A stretch of DNA of 64,000 nt, taken from contig CBFIHR010000006.1 in the NCBI GenBank assembly GCA_965662365.1, forward strand, positions 1-64,000. Reading direction: 5' to 3'. Made by a program: the position numbers and the translations under genes. The stretch comes from CAWVWD01 sp965662365. Lineage in GTDB: Bacteria > Bacteroidota > Bacteroidia > Chitinophagales > Saprospiraceae. Shown piece by piece: positions 1-9,205 of this stretch; within the stretch, counting starts at the first letter, position 1; each line of letters begins with the position of its first letter. Under the pieces are notes generated by a model. The model was not told the DNA's origin. It worked only from the letters and a program-made list of their open reading frames with translations, and did no database searches.

Positions 1-6
1 TAGCAT

Positions 7-402
7 TTAAGCGTAAATCTCAATTAACCGACCGAACGTACTTTTTTTATAAAAAACTTGAACTGAACTAATTTTTTCCTTTTTAAAATCATCAATCTTG
101 ATCCCGAACTTATCCTCTGAGTATAAATATTCATCAACATCAATAATTACAAATAAATTAGGTTGTTTTGAATAAACAAAATAGCAACCGTCAGGAAGTG
201 TCATTTTTTTATTATCCACATCGTAATAAAACGTAGAATTAATATATTCTCTATCTAAATCTTCTAAAAGTGAACCAACAGATTTTCCAATATAATCTTT
301 ATAATTAAATCGTTTAAAATATTGACTTTGAGTGTGGTTTTTGATTGAATAACAACTTGTAATTATTAAAAATGAAATGATAGTGATAATAAATTTGTAC
401 AT
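7..402 (-). CDS. Small lipoprotein of unknown function
   Basis: This encodes about 131 residues. The frame stays open upstream to 429, but I chose the ATG at 402 because it puts a typical lipoprotein signal first: Met-Tyr-Lys, a hydrophobic stretch of about 12 residues and the lipobox-like ITSC near residue 17. The mature part is polar and rich in Lys, Asp and Tyr, with no motif I recognise. It should be an outer-membrane or periplasmic lipoprotein. The neighbour on the same strand (463-1197) is equally uncharacterised, and the gap between them is short, so co-transcription is possible. The function is unknown. Confidence 0.6.
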   Translation of the reverse strand: MYKFIITIISFLIITSCYSIKNHTQSQYFKRFNYKDYIGKSVGSLLEDLDREYINSTFYYDVDNKKMTLPDGCYFVYSKQPNLFVIIDVDEYLYSEDKFGIKIDDFKKEKISSVQVFYKKSTFGRLIEIYA

Positions 403-462
403 GATTGTGTATTTAATACTGGTGGGCATGATAACTATGAAATGAAACTTCTGCCAATCGTT

Positions 463-1197
463 TTACAATACCTCCGCTTTCCCAAAAACTTCCCAATCGC
501 CATATTTTTTAGTATTCCATTTATGATTAAAATGTTGAATACCGTTATTTTCCGCCAATGAACGATGGTCAAAATTCCAAACATGAAAACCGACTAAAGC
601 ATCGGCTTTGATTAAACTCCATACATTTTGTAATAGACTTTGGCGAGATTTAATGGCTTCAATGACATGATGTTCGATGCCGTCCGCAAACTCGGTGACT
701 TTAGATTGAAAATGATTCCGCATTGAGTTTTGGACATCAGAAATGTCAATGGCTCGTGGATGAAAATCTTTTAGAGCAGAATTGACAGCTTTTTTCACTT
801 GCTGACCTAAAGCAACTCGACCAGCTTCTGCCCCTTCATAACTCACATTATTCTCTTCCATCAAGACACAAATCACACCTGCAATCCCAGGCACATATTG
901 CTCAAAATAAGGTACTTGTATCGGTTTTAGTGTGGTTTGCCAAACGCCAATTTCTTGTGGAATGTGTAGAATACCGTCACGATGAATTGAGCCTCGAAGA
1001 TTGTTGTGACTACCTTTGGAGAAGTTAAAAATGGCTTTTCCTGAAATTGTAAAATCAGGATTTATTGTAATTGCCTCACCGTCAACTCGAAAGAAAATGT
1101 TCCACAAGTAGGGTTCCGTGTTTCCCCAACTCGTTGATTTTCGATGTAATGAAAGGGTATGTAAAGCAATTTGTAACTGAATTGGTTGAATTTTCAC
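463..1197 (-). CDS. Conserved-looking hypothetical protein, 244 aa
   Basis: I do not recognise this protein family. It has no signal peptide and no membrane segment, so it is probably cytoplasmic or exported by an unusual route. Residues 1-105 look beta-rich, with a Trp-rich patch near the N-terminus (WGNTEPYLWNIFFRVDG). Residues 110-200 look helical and acidic. The C-terminus again has aromatic patches (FHVWNFDHR, KYGDWEVFG). The reading frame is long and well formed, and codon use matches its neighbours, so I take it as a real gene. It is divergent from era across about 254 bp. Confidence 0.6.
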   Translation of the reverse strand: MKIQPIQLQIALHTLSLHRKSTSWGNTEPYLWNIFFRVDGEAITINPDFTISGKAIFNFSKGSHNNLRGSIHRDGILHIPQEIGVWQTTLKPIQVPYFEQYVPGIAGVICVLMEENNVSYEGAEAGRVALGQQVKKAVNSALKDFHPRAIDISDVQNSMRNHFQSKVTEFADGIEHHVIEAIKSRQSLLQNVWSLIKADALVGFHVWNFDHRSLAENNGIQHFNHKWNTKKYGDWEVFGKAEVL

Positions 1198-1390
1198 AAA
1201 AAAATATTAGTATAAAATAATCATCACATGATAAGCTAATTTCGTAAAAGGAACAAGGTTTTCTATTAAAAAGTTGTAAAAGTGTAACGTTCTGCCAAAT
1301 TGTATTTGGTTGAAAAAGGTGTTTATTTTTGTAGCAAAGTAGAACTTCGCAGTACGTTGAGATAAAATACCATCTAATCCATAGATTTTA

Positions 1391-1398
1391 AATATCTT
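1391..1398 (+). promoter_or_regulatory. Putative -7 promoter element upstream of era
   Basis: The sequence TATCTTTG followed by CACTC fits the Bacteroidota -7 consensus TAnnTTTG. It lies about 53 nt before the era start. No TTTG or TTG sits at the ideal 19-20 nt upstream, so this is a one-box call. A second candidate, TATTTTTG, lies near 1324-1331. Confidence 0.35.
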
Positions 1399-1451
1399 TG
1401 CACTCTATTTGAAAATCATAATTAATAATTAACACTTAATAGTTCAATTAA

Positions 1452-2330
1452 ATGGCACATAAAGCTGGTTTTGTAAATATTATCGGGCGACCAAATGTAG
1501 GGAAATCTACTTTGGCAAATGTACTGGTTGGAGAAAGATTGTCGATAATAACGCACAAGCCACAAACAACTCGTCATAGAATTTTGGGTATTGTTAATGA
1601 TGAGGATTACCAAATTGTGTTTTCGGACACGCCAGGTTTCGTCAAAGATACAGCGTATAAAATGCACGAGCAAATGAATAGTTTTGTGCATGAAACGTTT
1701 GACGATGCGGACGTAATTATTTTTATGACCGATACGAAGGAGCGATTTGATCAAGAAGAAGTGATTTTTGAACGATTAAAAAATGTGCAAGTTCCTAAGT
1801 TTCTGATTATTAATAAAGTAGATTTAGTAAAGCCAGTTGAGGTGTTGCAACTGATTCAGAAATGGACAAAGCGGTTAGCATTTGATGAAGTTTTTCCGAT
1901 TTCGGCTTTAAAAAATCGTAATGTAGAAGAATTGGTCAAATACATTGTAAAGTATTTGCCGGAATCTCCGGCGTATTATCCAAAAGATCAGTTGACGACT
2001 CGCTCAGAACGATTTTTTGTATCTGAAATTGTACGAGAAGCAATTCTGAAATTATATCAGCAAGAAATTCCATATCACTGTGAAGTGATTGTAGATAGAT
2101 TCAAGGAGGAAAAAGATATGACGAGAATCTGGGCAACGATTTATGTCGGTCGAGAAACACACAAGTCTATTTTAGTAGGAAAAGGGGGGACTGCCATCAA
2201 GCGACTCGGAATTGAATCAAGAAGAGGCATCGAAAAGTTTTTGATGACGGATGTATTTTTAAATTTAAATGTAAAAGTGAAAGCTAATTGGCGAGATGAT
2301 GAAGATTCATTGCGTCGATTTGGTTATTAA
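1452..2330 (+). CDS. era: GTPase Era
   Basis: Era is an essential GTPase that binds the 3' end of 16S rRNA and acts in maturation of the small ribosomal subunit. The 292 residues are the normal family length. The G1 loop GRPNVGKS lies at residues 12-19, the G3 motif DTPG starts at 59 and the G4 motif NKVD is at 121-124. A C-terminal KH RNA-binding domain carries the GKGG loop at 243-246. The ATG at 1452 places G1 at its usual distance from the N-terminus. The related double-GTPase gene der follows after about 125 bp on the same strand, so the two ribosome-assembly GTPases sit together. Confidence 0.97.
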   Translation: MAHKAGFVNIIGRPNVGKSTLANVLVGERLSIITHKPQTTRHRILGIVNDEDYQIVFSDTPGFVKDTAYKMHEQMNSFVHETFDDADVIIFMTDTKERFDQEEVIFERLKNVQVPKFLIINKVDLVKPVEVLQLIQKWTKRLAFDEVFPISALKNRNVEELVKYIVKYLPESPAYYPKDQLTTRSERFFVSEIVREAILKLYQQEIPYHCEVIVDRFKEEKDMTRIWATIYVGRETHKSILVGKGGTAIKRLGIESRRGIEKFLMTDVFLNLNVKVKANWRDDEDSLRRFGY

Positions 2331-2455
2331 TAGACTTCCGCAAATACTACAGATTTATGTAGATAATTTATTGTGATTCGATAGGCGACTTTAAGTCTTA
2401 TCAACTAAAAAAAATCAGCATTGATTAGTGAAATTTGCGGGAGAAATTCAAAGTT

Positions 2456-3760
2456 ATGAACAGTAATATTGTAGCGATAGTTGGGCGACCAAATGTGGGG
2501 AAATCGACGCTTTATAACCGATTAATCGGAATGCGTGAGGCAATTGTGGATAATGTCAGTGGGGTGACTCGTGACCGTTTGTATGGCATTTCGGATTGGA
2601 ATGGTAAGAATTTTACGGTAGTGGATACTGGTGGATTTGTCCACGGTTCTGATGATGTTTTTGAAGCAGCGATTCGGTCGCAAGTCAGAATTGCGATGGA
2701 CGAAGCGACGGCCATTATATTTTTAGTCGATGTGACGACTGGTATCACGGATTTGGATGAGGAAATCACGGAGATGTTGCGTCGTTCTAAAAAGCCAATT
2801 TTTTTGGCGGTAAACAAAGTTGATAATTCGCAAAGACACCTGGAAGCTAATGAGTTTTGGAGTTTAGGATTTGAAAATACGTTTTTTGTATCTTCAATTG
2901 CTGGTGGCGGAACAGGCGACTTGTTAGATGCTGTCGCAGAAGTATTGGCACCTGAGGAAGAAAATAAGGAAGAATTACCAAAGTTTGCTGTTGTCGGTCA
3001 GCCGAATGCCGGAAAATCTTCGTTGATTAATGCCTTGGTAGGAGAGGAGCGAAATATTGTGACGGATATTGCTGGAACAACTCGGGACTCTATTCACACA
3101 AAATACAATAAGTTCGGCAAGGAGTTTTTATTGATTGATACAGCCGGAATTCGTAAAAAACATAAAGTTGAGGAAGACCTGGAGTTTTACAGCGTTATGC
3201 GAGCAATTCGAGCGATTGATGAAGCGGATGTTTGTTTGATTGTTATTGATGCTGTCGATGGTATCGAAGCGCAGGATATGAATATTTTCTCGCTTGCTGT
3301 TAAGCGTAATAAAGGTATCGTGATTTTGGTGAATAAGTGGGATTTGATTGATAAAGAAACGAATACCGCACGAGATTATGAAAAAGGTTTACGCCAAAAA
3401 ATTGCACCGTTTACAGATGTGCCGATTGTCTTTATTTCCGCTTTAGAAAAACAACGGATTTTTAAGGCGGTTGATAATGCAATGGAAGTCTATGAAAATC
3501 GAACGAAGAAAATCACGACTTCTAAATTAAATGATTGGCTACAAGAGGTGATGGCTGCCAAAAATCCACCATCCTATCGTGGAAAATTCATCAAGATTAA
3601 ATATGTCACACAACTAAAAACGTATTACCCTGCGTTTGCGTTTTTCTGTAATCATCCGAAGCATATTAAGCAAGATTATAAGAATTATTTAGCGAACAAG
3701 TTACGAGAGGAATTCAACTTTACTGGAGTGCCTATTCGATTGTATTTTAGACAAAAATAA
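2456..3760 (+). CDS. der: Ribosome biogenesis GTPase Der (EngA)
   Basis: Der is a tandem-domain GTPase needed for assembly of the 50S subunit. The first G domain begins at once with GRPNVGKST (residues 10-18) followed by DTGG. The second has VGQPNAGKSS, whose first Gly of the loop is about residue 181, then DTAG and NKWD. The C-terminal KH-like domain runs from about 345 to 434. I use the ATG at 2456; the frame stays open back to a TTG at 2435, but the ATG gives the normal Der N-terminus. The length of 434 residues is typical. Transcription probably ends at the hairpin at 3839-3890. Confidence 0.97.
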   Translation: MNSNIVAIVGRPNVGKSTLYNRLIGMREAIVDNVSGVTRDRLYGISDWNGKNFTVVDTGGFVHGSDDVFEAAIRSQVRIAMDEATAIIFLVDVTTGITDLDEEITEMLRRSKKPIFLAVNKVDNSQRHLEANEFWSLGFENTFFVSSIAGGGTGDLLDAVAEVLAPEEENKEELPKFAVVGQPNAGKSSLINALVGEERNIVTDIAGTTRDSIHTKYNKFGKEFLLIDTAGIRKKHKVEEDLEFYSVMRAIRAIDEADVCLIVIDAVDGIEAQDMNIFSLAVKRNKGIVILVNKWDLIDKETNTARDYEKGLRQKIAPFTDVPIVFISALEKQRIFKAVDNAMEVYENRTKKITTSKLNDWLQEVMAAKNPPSYRGKFIKIKYVTQLKTYYPAFAFFCNHPKHIKQDYKNYLANKLREEFNFTGVPIRLYFRQK

Positions 3761-4255
3761 GTTGATGACCTGACCATTCAAATAGTTGTGGTACTTTGAC
3801 GTATTGTGTTTGAAATATCGTTATTCTAATAATTTTTTAAAAACAGTATTCGACATTTTTATGAAAATAAAGATATTGAATACTGTTTTTGTATTAAAAA
3901 AATGATTTTCATAGCTTTATTCTTGACTGTTTTTAATATATAATGTAATATTGTTATCAATCGGTAGTTAAATTTAGGGATAAAGAAGTGAACCTGCTAT
4001 CAAATAATCAAGGAAATAATTAGGGAAATAATCACCTCACACTGCCCGAAAATTTACCGAAAGGTAAGTATTCTAAGAGGTTTATAATGAAGGTGTTTTA
4101 AGAAGGATAGCACCTCAATATTACGGTAAGCAAAACTGTCTGTTCAGAATTTCATAAAGAATTAACGATTAAAACAGTTTTATTTTCAGGAAATAGGTAA
4201 TGAAAAGTTTGGAGGTTTTTCGTCATCTGTTCCCTTAATTCTTAAAAATTTTATA
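3761..4255. other. Intergenic stretch after der
   Basis: This 495-bp gap holds the der terminator hairpin at 3839-3890. It also has a short doublet of GGAAATAATyA near 4011-4035. I see no credible gene. The remaining 220 bp before the LysM gene could be a long leader, but no known riboswitch is recognisable. Confidence 0.5.
3839..3895 (+). terminator. Terminator of der
   Basis: The arms AAAAACAGTATTC (3839-3851) and GAATACTGTTTTT (3878-3890) are perfectly complementary around a 26-nt loop. The sequence runs into a T-rich tail. It lies 80 nt past the der stop. Confidence 0.75.
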
Positions 4256-5479
4256 ATGAAAAATTCAATTAAAATAAACTTAGTAATCATATTTAATTTT
4301 CTGTTGATTACAAATATCATAGCACAAGATGCAATTTATGTGAGTTATGATGAAGAGTATATGGACAAATATCAGTATAAAATTGAAAATCTATCAGCCT
4401 ATGATTACCATAATGCTTATCATATTTACACTTCTAATACGGATAGAATCGTATTAAATACTGCAATGAGTAGCTATCAAGTAGTAAGTCCTACGACGAT
4501 TGTTCAATCGCCTACATCGGTCAATTGGACTACAACTCTACTGAACGAAATCAATAATGACGTAAAAGAAATATATTTGGTATTCAATGAAGGTAATTCA
4601 AGGTATAGTTACAAAGTAAGTACTGCGGTTCTTGTAGAAGAGTCAACGAATCAAATCATGTACGCCGGGCCATATTATTCTTACACTTATGATAAGAAAA
4701 AGGCGTATGATATTTCTGAAGATTTAGCAGGCGGGAAATTTACGATTTATAGCAAAACAATTTTTATGAATAGCACTCAAGGGGACGCTATTAATTGTTT
4801 TAAACAGTATAATTTCATGAAAGTAATCAAAGAAACACATCCTAAAGGTTCATTCACAATGATCGCTGATAGTGATTTTACAAAATTGAAAATGGATGAG
4901 GTTTATGAAACTTGTCAAACGGCAATTTATGTTGATTACCTTGAAAATATTGGAATTATAGAAGAACGAACTAAAAATGGAAAAATCACGCTAATAGGTA
5001 TTAATGATGAAACATTAGATAGTTATATCGCTAAGCGTTGTATGCCTAAAGAGTATAATACGACTAATAGAGAATCGGTACAACCTGTTGATGGTCAACC
5101 TGGTCTTAATTTCTTTACAAAAAACGATAATGTAGCAAAGTCAGGGACGGAAACCGCAATACCAGCTCAACAGACAACGAATATAACGATTATTAATGCG
5201 AGTGCGGATGATGGAAACACCGTTGTAGAAGAGGAGTATGAGTTGATTTATAATATGGTGGATCAAACACAAAGCGAGGTTGTAAAAGAAAATATCAATA
5301 TTAATACTGAAAATACTAAAAAAGGCGTGGCAGGTTCTGTGATTCATGTCGTAGATAATGGAGAAACTTTGTATGGTATTTCAAAAAAGTATGGTATCAC
5401 GATTGAAGAGTTACAAAAATTGAATAGTTTAGAGGGTACGGCAATTGAAGTGACTCAAATATTGCTGATTAAGCAATAA
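4256..5479 (+). CDS. Secreted protein with C-terminal LysM domain
   Basis: This 407-residue protein starts with a signal peptide (hydrophobic residues about 7-23, cleavage after IIAQ), so it enters the periplasm or beyond. Residues 25-330 have no motif I recognise; they are rich in Tyr, Asn and Thr. The last 45 residues form a LysM domain (VDNGETLYGISKKYGITIEELQKLN), which normally binds N-acetylglucosamine in peptidoglycan. The likely role is a cell-wall-attached or wall-remodelling protein, but no catalytic domain is visible. It is a single gene between the der terminator and tRNA-Ser. Confidence 0.8.
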   Translation: MKNSIKINLVIIFNFLLITNIIAQDAIYVSYDEEYMDKYQYKIENLSAYDYHNAYHIYTSNTDRIVLNTAMSSYQVVSPTTIVQSPTSVNWTTTLLNEINNDVKEIYLVFNEGNSRYSYKVSTAVLVEESTNQIMYAGPYYSYTYDKKKAYDISEDLAGGKFTIYSKTIFMNSTQGDAINCFKQYNFMKVIKETHPKGSFTMIADSDFTKLKMDEVYETCQTAIYVDYLENIGIIEERTKNGKITLIGINDETLDSYIAKRCMPKEYNTTNRESVQPVDGQPGLNFFTKNDNVAKSGTETAIPAQQTTNITIINASADDGNTVVEEEYELIYNMVDQTQSEVVKENININTENTKKGVAGSVIHVVDNGETLYGISKKYGITIEELQKLNSLEGTAIEVTQILLIKQ

Positions 5480-5514
5480 AAAAAGCGTTTGGAACTAAAA
5501 AAATACCGAAAAGG

Positions 5515-5545
5515 TTTGTTTTTTCAAAAAGTCGTCATATATTTG
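5515..5545 (+). promoter_or_regulatory. Promoter of tRNA-Ser, Bacteroidota type
   Basis: A TTTG at 5515-5518 and a TATATTTG at 5538-5545 are separated by 19 nt. This is the established -33/-7 spacing for the primary sigma factor of Bacteroidota. Transcription should start near 5552, giving a leader of about 60 nt before the tRNA. Confidence 0.65.
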
Positions 5546-5612
5546 CACCGCTTTAGAGATAAAGACATTCAATAATTAATATTTATTAAATGTTTTTCTT
5601 GAAGAAACAACC

Positions 5613-5700
5613 GGAGGAGTGGCAGAGCGGTTGAATGCACTGGTCTTGAAAACCAGCATGGGTGATGAGCCCATCGGGGGTTCGAATCCCTCCTCCTCCG
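5613..5700 (+). tRNA. tRNA-Ser (anticodon UGA)
   Basis: The 88-nt sequence folds as a class II tRNA. The acceptor stem is GGAGGAG paired with CTCCTCC, with G as discriminator base at 5700. The anticodon stem-loop CTGGT-CTTGAAA-ACCAG carries the anticodon TGA. A long variable arm (GGGTGATGAGCCC) and the T-arm GGGGGTTCGAATCCC follow. A long variable arm together with a UGA anticodon identifies serine. The CCA end is not encoded. Confidence 0.97.
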
Positions 5701-5705
5701 CAGTC

Positions 5706-5745
5706 AAAAAGACTTTTCAGAATATCTGAAAAGTCTTTTTTGTTT
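5706..5745 (+). terminator. Terminator of tRNA-Ser
   Basis: The 16-bp perfect stem AAAAAGACTTTTCAGA (5706-5721) / TCTGAAAAGTCTTTTT (5725-5740) has a 3-nt loop and a T-rich tail. It begins 5 nt after the tRNA. Confidence 0.9.
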
Positions 5746-5803
5746 TATAGAAATCTTGGTTTTTAGGCCTAAATAACTCCTATCTTTCTGGCTAAATAAG
5801 GAA

Positions 5804-5842
5804 CTAAAAAACGGCTTTAAGGTCGTAAAAACCTCAAAGCCG
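5804..5842 (-). terminator. Terminator of gcvP
   Basis: The arms CGGCTTTaAGGT and ACCTcAAAGCCG (5812-5842) form a strong hairpin. On the minus strand the hairpin is followed by a run of six T. It lies about 80 nt past the gcvP stop. Confidence 0.8.
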
Positions 5843-5919
5843 CCGAAATTATTTCTCAAAAGGTAAAAGTAAAAACATTGTATCAGTTTTTTGATACTTT
5901 GTACTTCACACTTTCATAT

Positions 5920-8787
5920 TTACATATAAGCCTCAATTGGAGTACAAGAACAGACTAAGTTTCTGTCACCATGAGCGTTATTTACACGTCCGACAGTTGC
6001 CCAGAATTTATGATTGCGGACATAAGGCAACGGAAATGCTGCGGCTTCTCGACTGTATGGATACTCCCAAGTATCATTTGTGATTTCAGCTAAAGTATGC
6101 GGAGCGTTTTTCAAAACATTATTGTCTGCATCGGCATCACCTTTTGCAATCGCATCAATCTCATCATGAATACCTAACATGGCATCACAAAAGCGGTCAA
6201 GCTCTGCTTTATCCTCACTTTCTGTCGGCTCAATCATCACTGTGCCTGGTACTGGAAAGGCCAAAGTCGGTGCATGAAAACCATAATCCATCAAACGTTT
6301 GGCGACATCTTCAGCCGTTACGCCCAATTCTTTATAAGGTTGTAAATTTAAAATAAGCTCATGTGCAGAACGACCATATTCGCCTGTGTACAAAATTTGG
6401 TAACGATCTTCTAAACGAGATTTAATATAATTCGCATTTAGAATCGCATATTTAGTCGCATCAGTTACGCCCTCTGCACCTAACATTTTGATATAACCAT
6501 AAGAAATCAACAAAATACTCGCACTTCCCCACGGAGCTGCTGAAACTGCAGAGATGCCTTTTTCTCCACCAGTCGAAATCAAGGTATGTTTTGGTAAATA
6601 TGGTTTTAAACTGTCGTTTACACAAATTGGACCCATGCCAGGTCCCCCGCCACCATGCGGAATTGCAAACGTCTTATGTAAGTTCAAGTGACAAACATCC
6701 GCACCAATTTCGTTTGGACTGGTCAAACCAACTTGTGCATTCATATTCGCACCGTCCATATAAACACGACCGCCGTGTTCGTGAATCAAGGCACAAATCT
6801 CTTTGATTTGTACTTCAAAAACACCATGAGTAGAAGGGTAAGTAACCATCAAGCAAGACAAGTTATCGCTGTGTGCTTCTACTTTCTCCCGCAAATCGTC
6901 TAAATCAATATTACCTTCGTCATCACATTTTGTTACGACGACTTCCATACCTGCCATGACCGCAGATGCTGGGTTTGTACCGTGAGCTGATGAAGGAATA
7001 ATTGCTACATTTCGATGAAAATCGCCTCTATCTTCGTGATATGCCCGAATTGTCATCAATCCTGTATATTCGCCTTGAGCGCCAGAGTTTGGCTGCAAAG
7101 AACAAGCTGTGAAACCTGTGCATTGACATAACCATGCTTCTAATTCATCAAAAATCTGTTTATAACCTTCTGCTTGATTAATCGGAATAAACGGATGTAA
7201 ACCACCAAATTCTGCCCAACTTACAGGAATTAGCTCCGCTGCTGCATTCAATTTCATCGTACAAGAACCTAAAGAAATCATTGAATGCGTCAATGATAAG
7301 TCCTTGTTTTCCAAGGATTTAATATAACGCATCATTTGAGATTCTGAATGATAGGTATTGAAAATCGGATGCGTTAAATATTCCGTTTCACGAGTTAGCG
7401 CTGCTGGAATTTTATAATCTAATTCATTTGCTTTCGCAAAATCAACTGTTGCCGTCGTATTTTTAGCTTCTGCAAATACATTGATAATCGCTTGAACATC
7501 TGCGTGATTCGTCGTTTCGTTTAATGCGATAACGACCGAATTGTTATTTGGATAGTAAAAGTTAATTTCATTAGCTTCTGCAATTGTTTTAATTGCTTCT
7601 GCATTTTCAACTTCAACTTTTATAGTATCGAAATAGAAGGCATTATGTTGTTTGTAGCCTAATTTTGATAATTCTAAATCTACAATTTGCGTAAAGCCAT
7701 GAATGCGTTCTGCGATTGCTTTGATGCGTTCAGGACCGTGATACACTGCATACATTCCCGACATAATCGCTAATAATGCTTGTGCTGTACAAATGTTTGA
7801 AGTAGCTTTTTCACGTTTGATATGTTGCTCACGAGTTTGTAAAGCCATACGCAAAGCAGGATTTCCGTGTCTGTCAATCGACACACCGATAATACGACCT
7901 GGAATCTGGCGTTTGTATTTTTCGTGCGTCGCAAAGAAAGCAGCGTGAGGACCACCGTAACCCATCGGCACACCAAAACGCTGTGTATTTCCGACAACGG
8001 CATCCGCTCCCCATTCTCCAGGAGGTGTTAAAAGTGCCAGACTCATCAAGTCTGCTGCTACCGTCACATAAATCTTTTTCGCTTTCGCTTCCTCTGCTAA
8101 GGCACGATAATCTTCTATCGAGCCTTCTGCCGCAGGATATTGCAACAAAACACCATAAACCTCTTTCGATAATTCAAAATCTTTGACATTTTGAATTATG
8201 ACTTCGATGCCTAAAGGAATAGCACGAGTCTTTAAGATATCCAATGTTTGTGGTAAAACAGCATCAGAAACCAAGAATTTCGGAGCGGTAATTTTACGTT
8301 TATTTTTGATACCAAAGAACATCGCCATTGCTTCTGCTGCCGCCGTCCCTTCATCTAATAATGACGCATTGGCCATCGGCATTGCAGTCAAATCGCTCAC
8401 CATAGTTTGGAAGTTTAATAAGGCTTCCAAACGCCCTTGTGCGATTTCTGCTTGATACGGCGTGTACTGCGTGTACCAACCTGGATTCTCAAAAATATTT
8501 CTTAAAATCACTGCTGGCGTAATCGTATCGTGATACCCCAAACCAATGTAAGTTTTGAAAACTTTATTCTTAGCTGCAGTAGCTTTTAATTCATTCAAAT
8601 ACTGATATTCACTCACTGCGTCAGGAATATCTAAGGCTTTATTTGAGCGAATTGTCGCTGGCACAGTTTGATCAATTAATTCTTCTAATGAAGAAACACC
8701 AACAGTTTGCAACATCGCTGCAATGTCGTTTTTGTTGATACCGATATGTCTTTCGACAAAACGGTCTGGTGCGGATAATTTTAGCAT
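5920..8787 (-). CDS. gcvP: Glycine dehydrogenase (decarboxylating), P-protein
   Basis: GcvP decarboxylates glycine on pyridoxal phosphate and passes the aminomethyl group to the lipoyl arm of GcvH, as part of the cytoplasmic glycine cleavage complex. The 955 residues match the usual long, fused P-protein of Gram-negative bacteria. The N-terminal motif RHIGIN, the glycine-rich GYGGPHAAFFA and the PLP-binding segment LNLHKTFAIPHGGGGPGMGP are all present. I chose the ATG at 8787 because it gives the family N-terminus (MLKLSAPDRFVERHIG); the frame continues open to 8847. The partner genes gcvT and gcvH are not in this window, so this is a stand-alone gene. I saw no glycine riboswitch in the leader. 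Confidence 0.97.
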   Translation of the reverse strand: MLKLSAPDRFVERHIGINKNDIAAMLQTVGVSSLEELIDQTVPATIRSNKALDIPDAVSEYQYLNELKATAAKNKVFKTYIGLGYHDTITPAVILRNIFENPGWYTQYTPYQAEIAQGRLEALLNFQTMVSDLTAMPMANASLLDEGTAAAEAMAMFFGIKNKRKITAPKFLVSDAVLPQTLDILKTRAIPLGIEVIIQNVKDFELSKEVYGVLLQYPAAEGSIEDYRALAEEAKAKKIYVTVAADLMSLALLTPPGEWGADAVVGNTQRFGVPMGYGGPHAAFFATHEKYKRQIPGRIIGVSIDRHGNPALRMALQTREQHIKREKATSNICTAQALLAIMSGMYAVYHGPERIKAIAERIHGFTQIVDLELSKLGYKQHNAFYFDTIKVEVENAEAIKTIAEANEINFYYPNNNSVVIALNETTNHADVQAIINVFAEAKNTTATVDFAKANELDYKIPAALTRETEYLTHPIFNTYHSESQMMRYIKSLENKDLSLTHSMISLGSCTMKLNAAAELIPVSWAEFGGLHPFIPINQAEGYKQIFDELEAWLCQCTGFTACSLQPNSGAQGEYTGLMTIRAYHEDRGDFHRNVAIIPSSAHGTNPASAVMAGMEVVVTKCDDEGNIDLDDLREKVEAHSDNLSCLMVTYPSTHGVFEVQIKEICALIHEHGGRVYMDGANMNAQVGLTSPNEIGADVCHLNLHKTFAIPHGGGGPGMGPICVNDSLKPYLPKHTLISTGGEKGISAVSAAPWGSASILLISYGYIKMLGAEGVTDATKYAILNANYIKSRLEDRYQILYTGEYGRSAHELILNLQPYKELGVTAEDVAKRLMDYGFHAPTLAFPVPGTVMIEPTESEDKAELDRFCDAMLGIHDEIDAIAKGDADADNNVLKNAPHTLAEITNDTWEYPYSREAAAFPLPYVRNHKFWATVGRVNNAHGDRNLVCSCTPIEAYM

Positions 8788-9205
8788 TTTTAGTAAAATT
8801 AGTGAAGGCGTTGATATTAAATAATTAACTCTTATTTTGAAAAACAAAGTAATTATTTATTCTCATTCCCGTTAGAACGCAATGTTAAAATAATACAATC
8901 GCAAAGATAATCTTTAACCTTTAAAACGATAAATCAAATTGGTATCAAAACAGTAAAAGCTGTATTTGGGTTTTTATTTGGATTTAATTTAAATAGTAAA
9001 ATTGATTAGCCGACGAATTAAGTCGATTTTGGGTTGTTTTATGATCAATCAAGTGAAATCACTATTTTTTGACTTAGTGAATAATCGGATAAAATATACA
9101 GCTTGTATGAAGCCGAGGCTTTTGAGGAAATAGTGACAACGTAGTACGACGAACGATTACAGAACGATATCCTTAAAAAGTATTAGTTGTCTTATTTATA
9201 AAATC
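8788..9205. other. Intergenic stretch between gcvP and lipid kinase gene
   Basis: This 418-bp gap contains a possible gcvP -7 element on the minus strand (CAAAGATA at 8902-8909, reading TATCTTTG). I see no coding sequence or recognised RNA element. The rest is AT-rich and unremarkable. Confidence 0.4.

Noticed and set aside
1422..1754. 110-codon frame opposite era
   Set aside because: It is an antisense shadow of the era coding sequence.
2435..2455. N-terminal extension of Der from a TTG
   Set aside because: The ATG at 2456 gives the exact family N-terminus; the seven extra residues have no counterpart.
8788..9205. Possible glycine riboswitch before gcvP
   Set aside because: No tandem aptamer pattern or conserved glycine-riboswitch core is visible.
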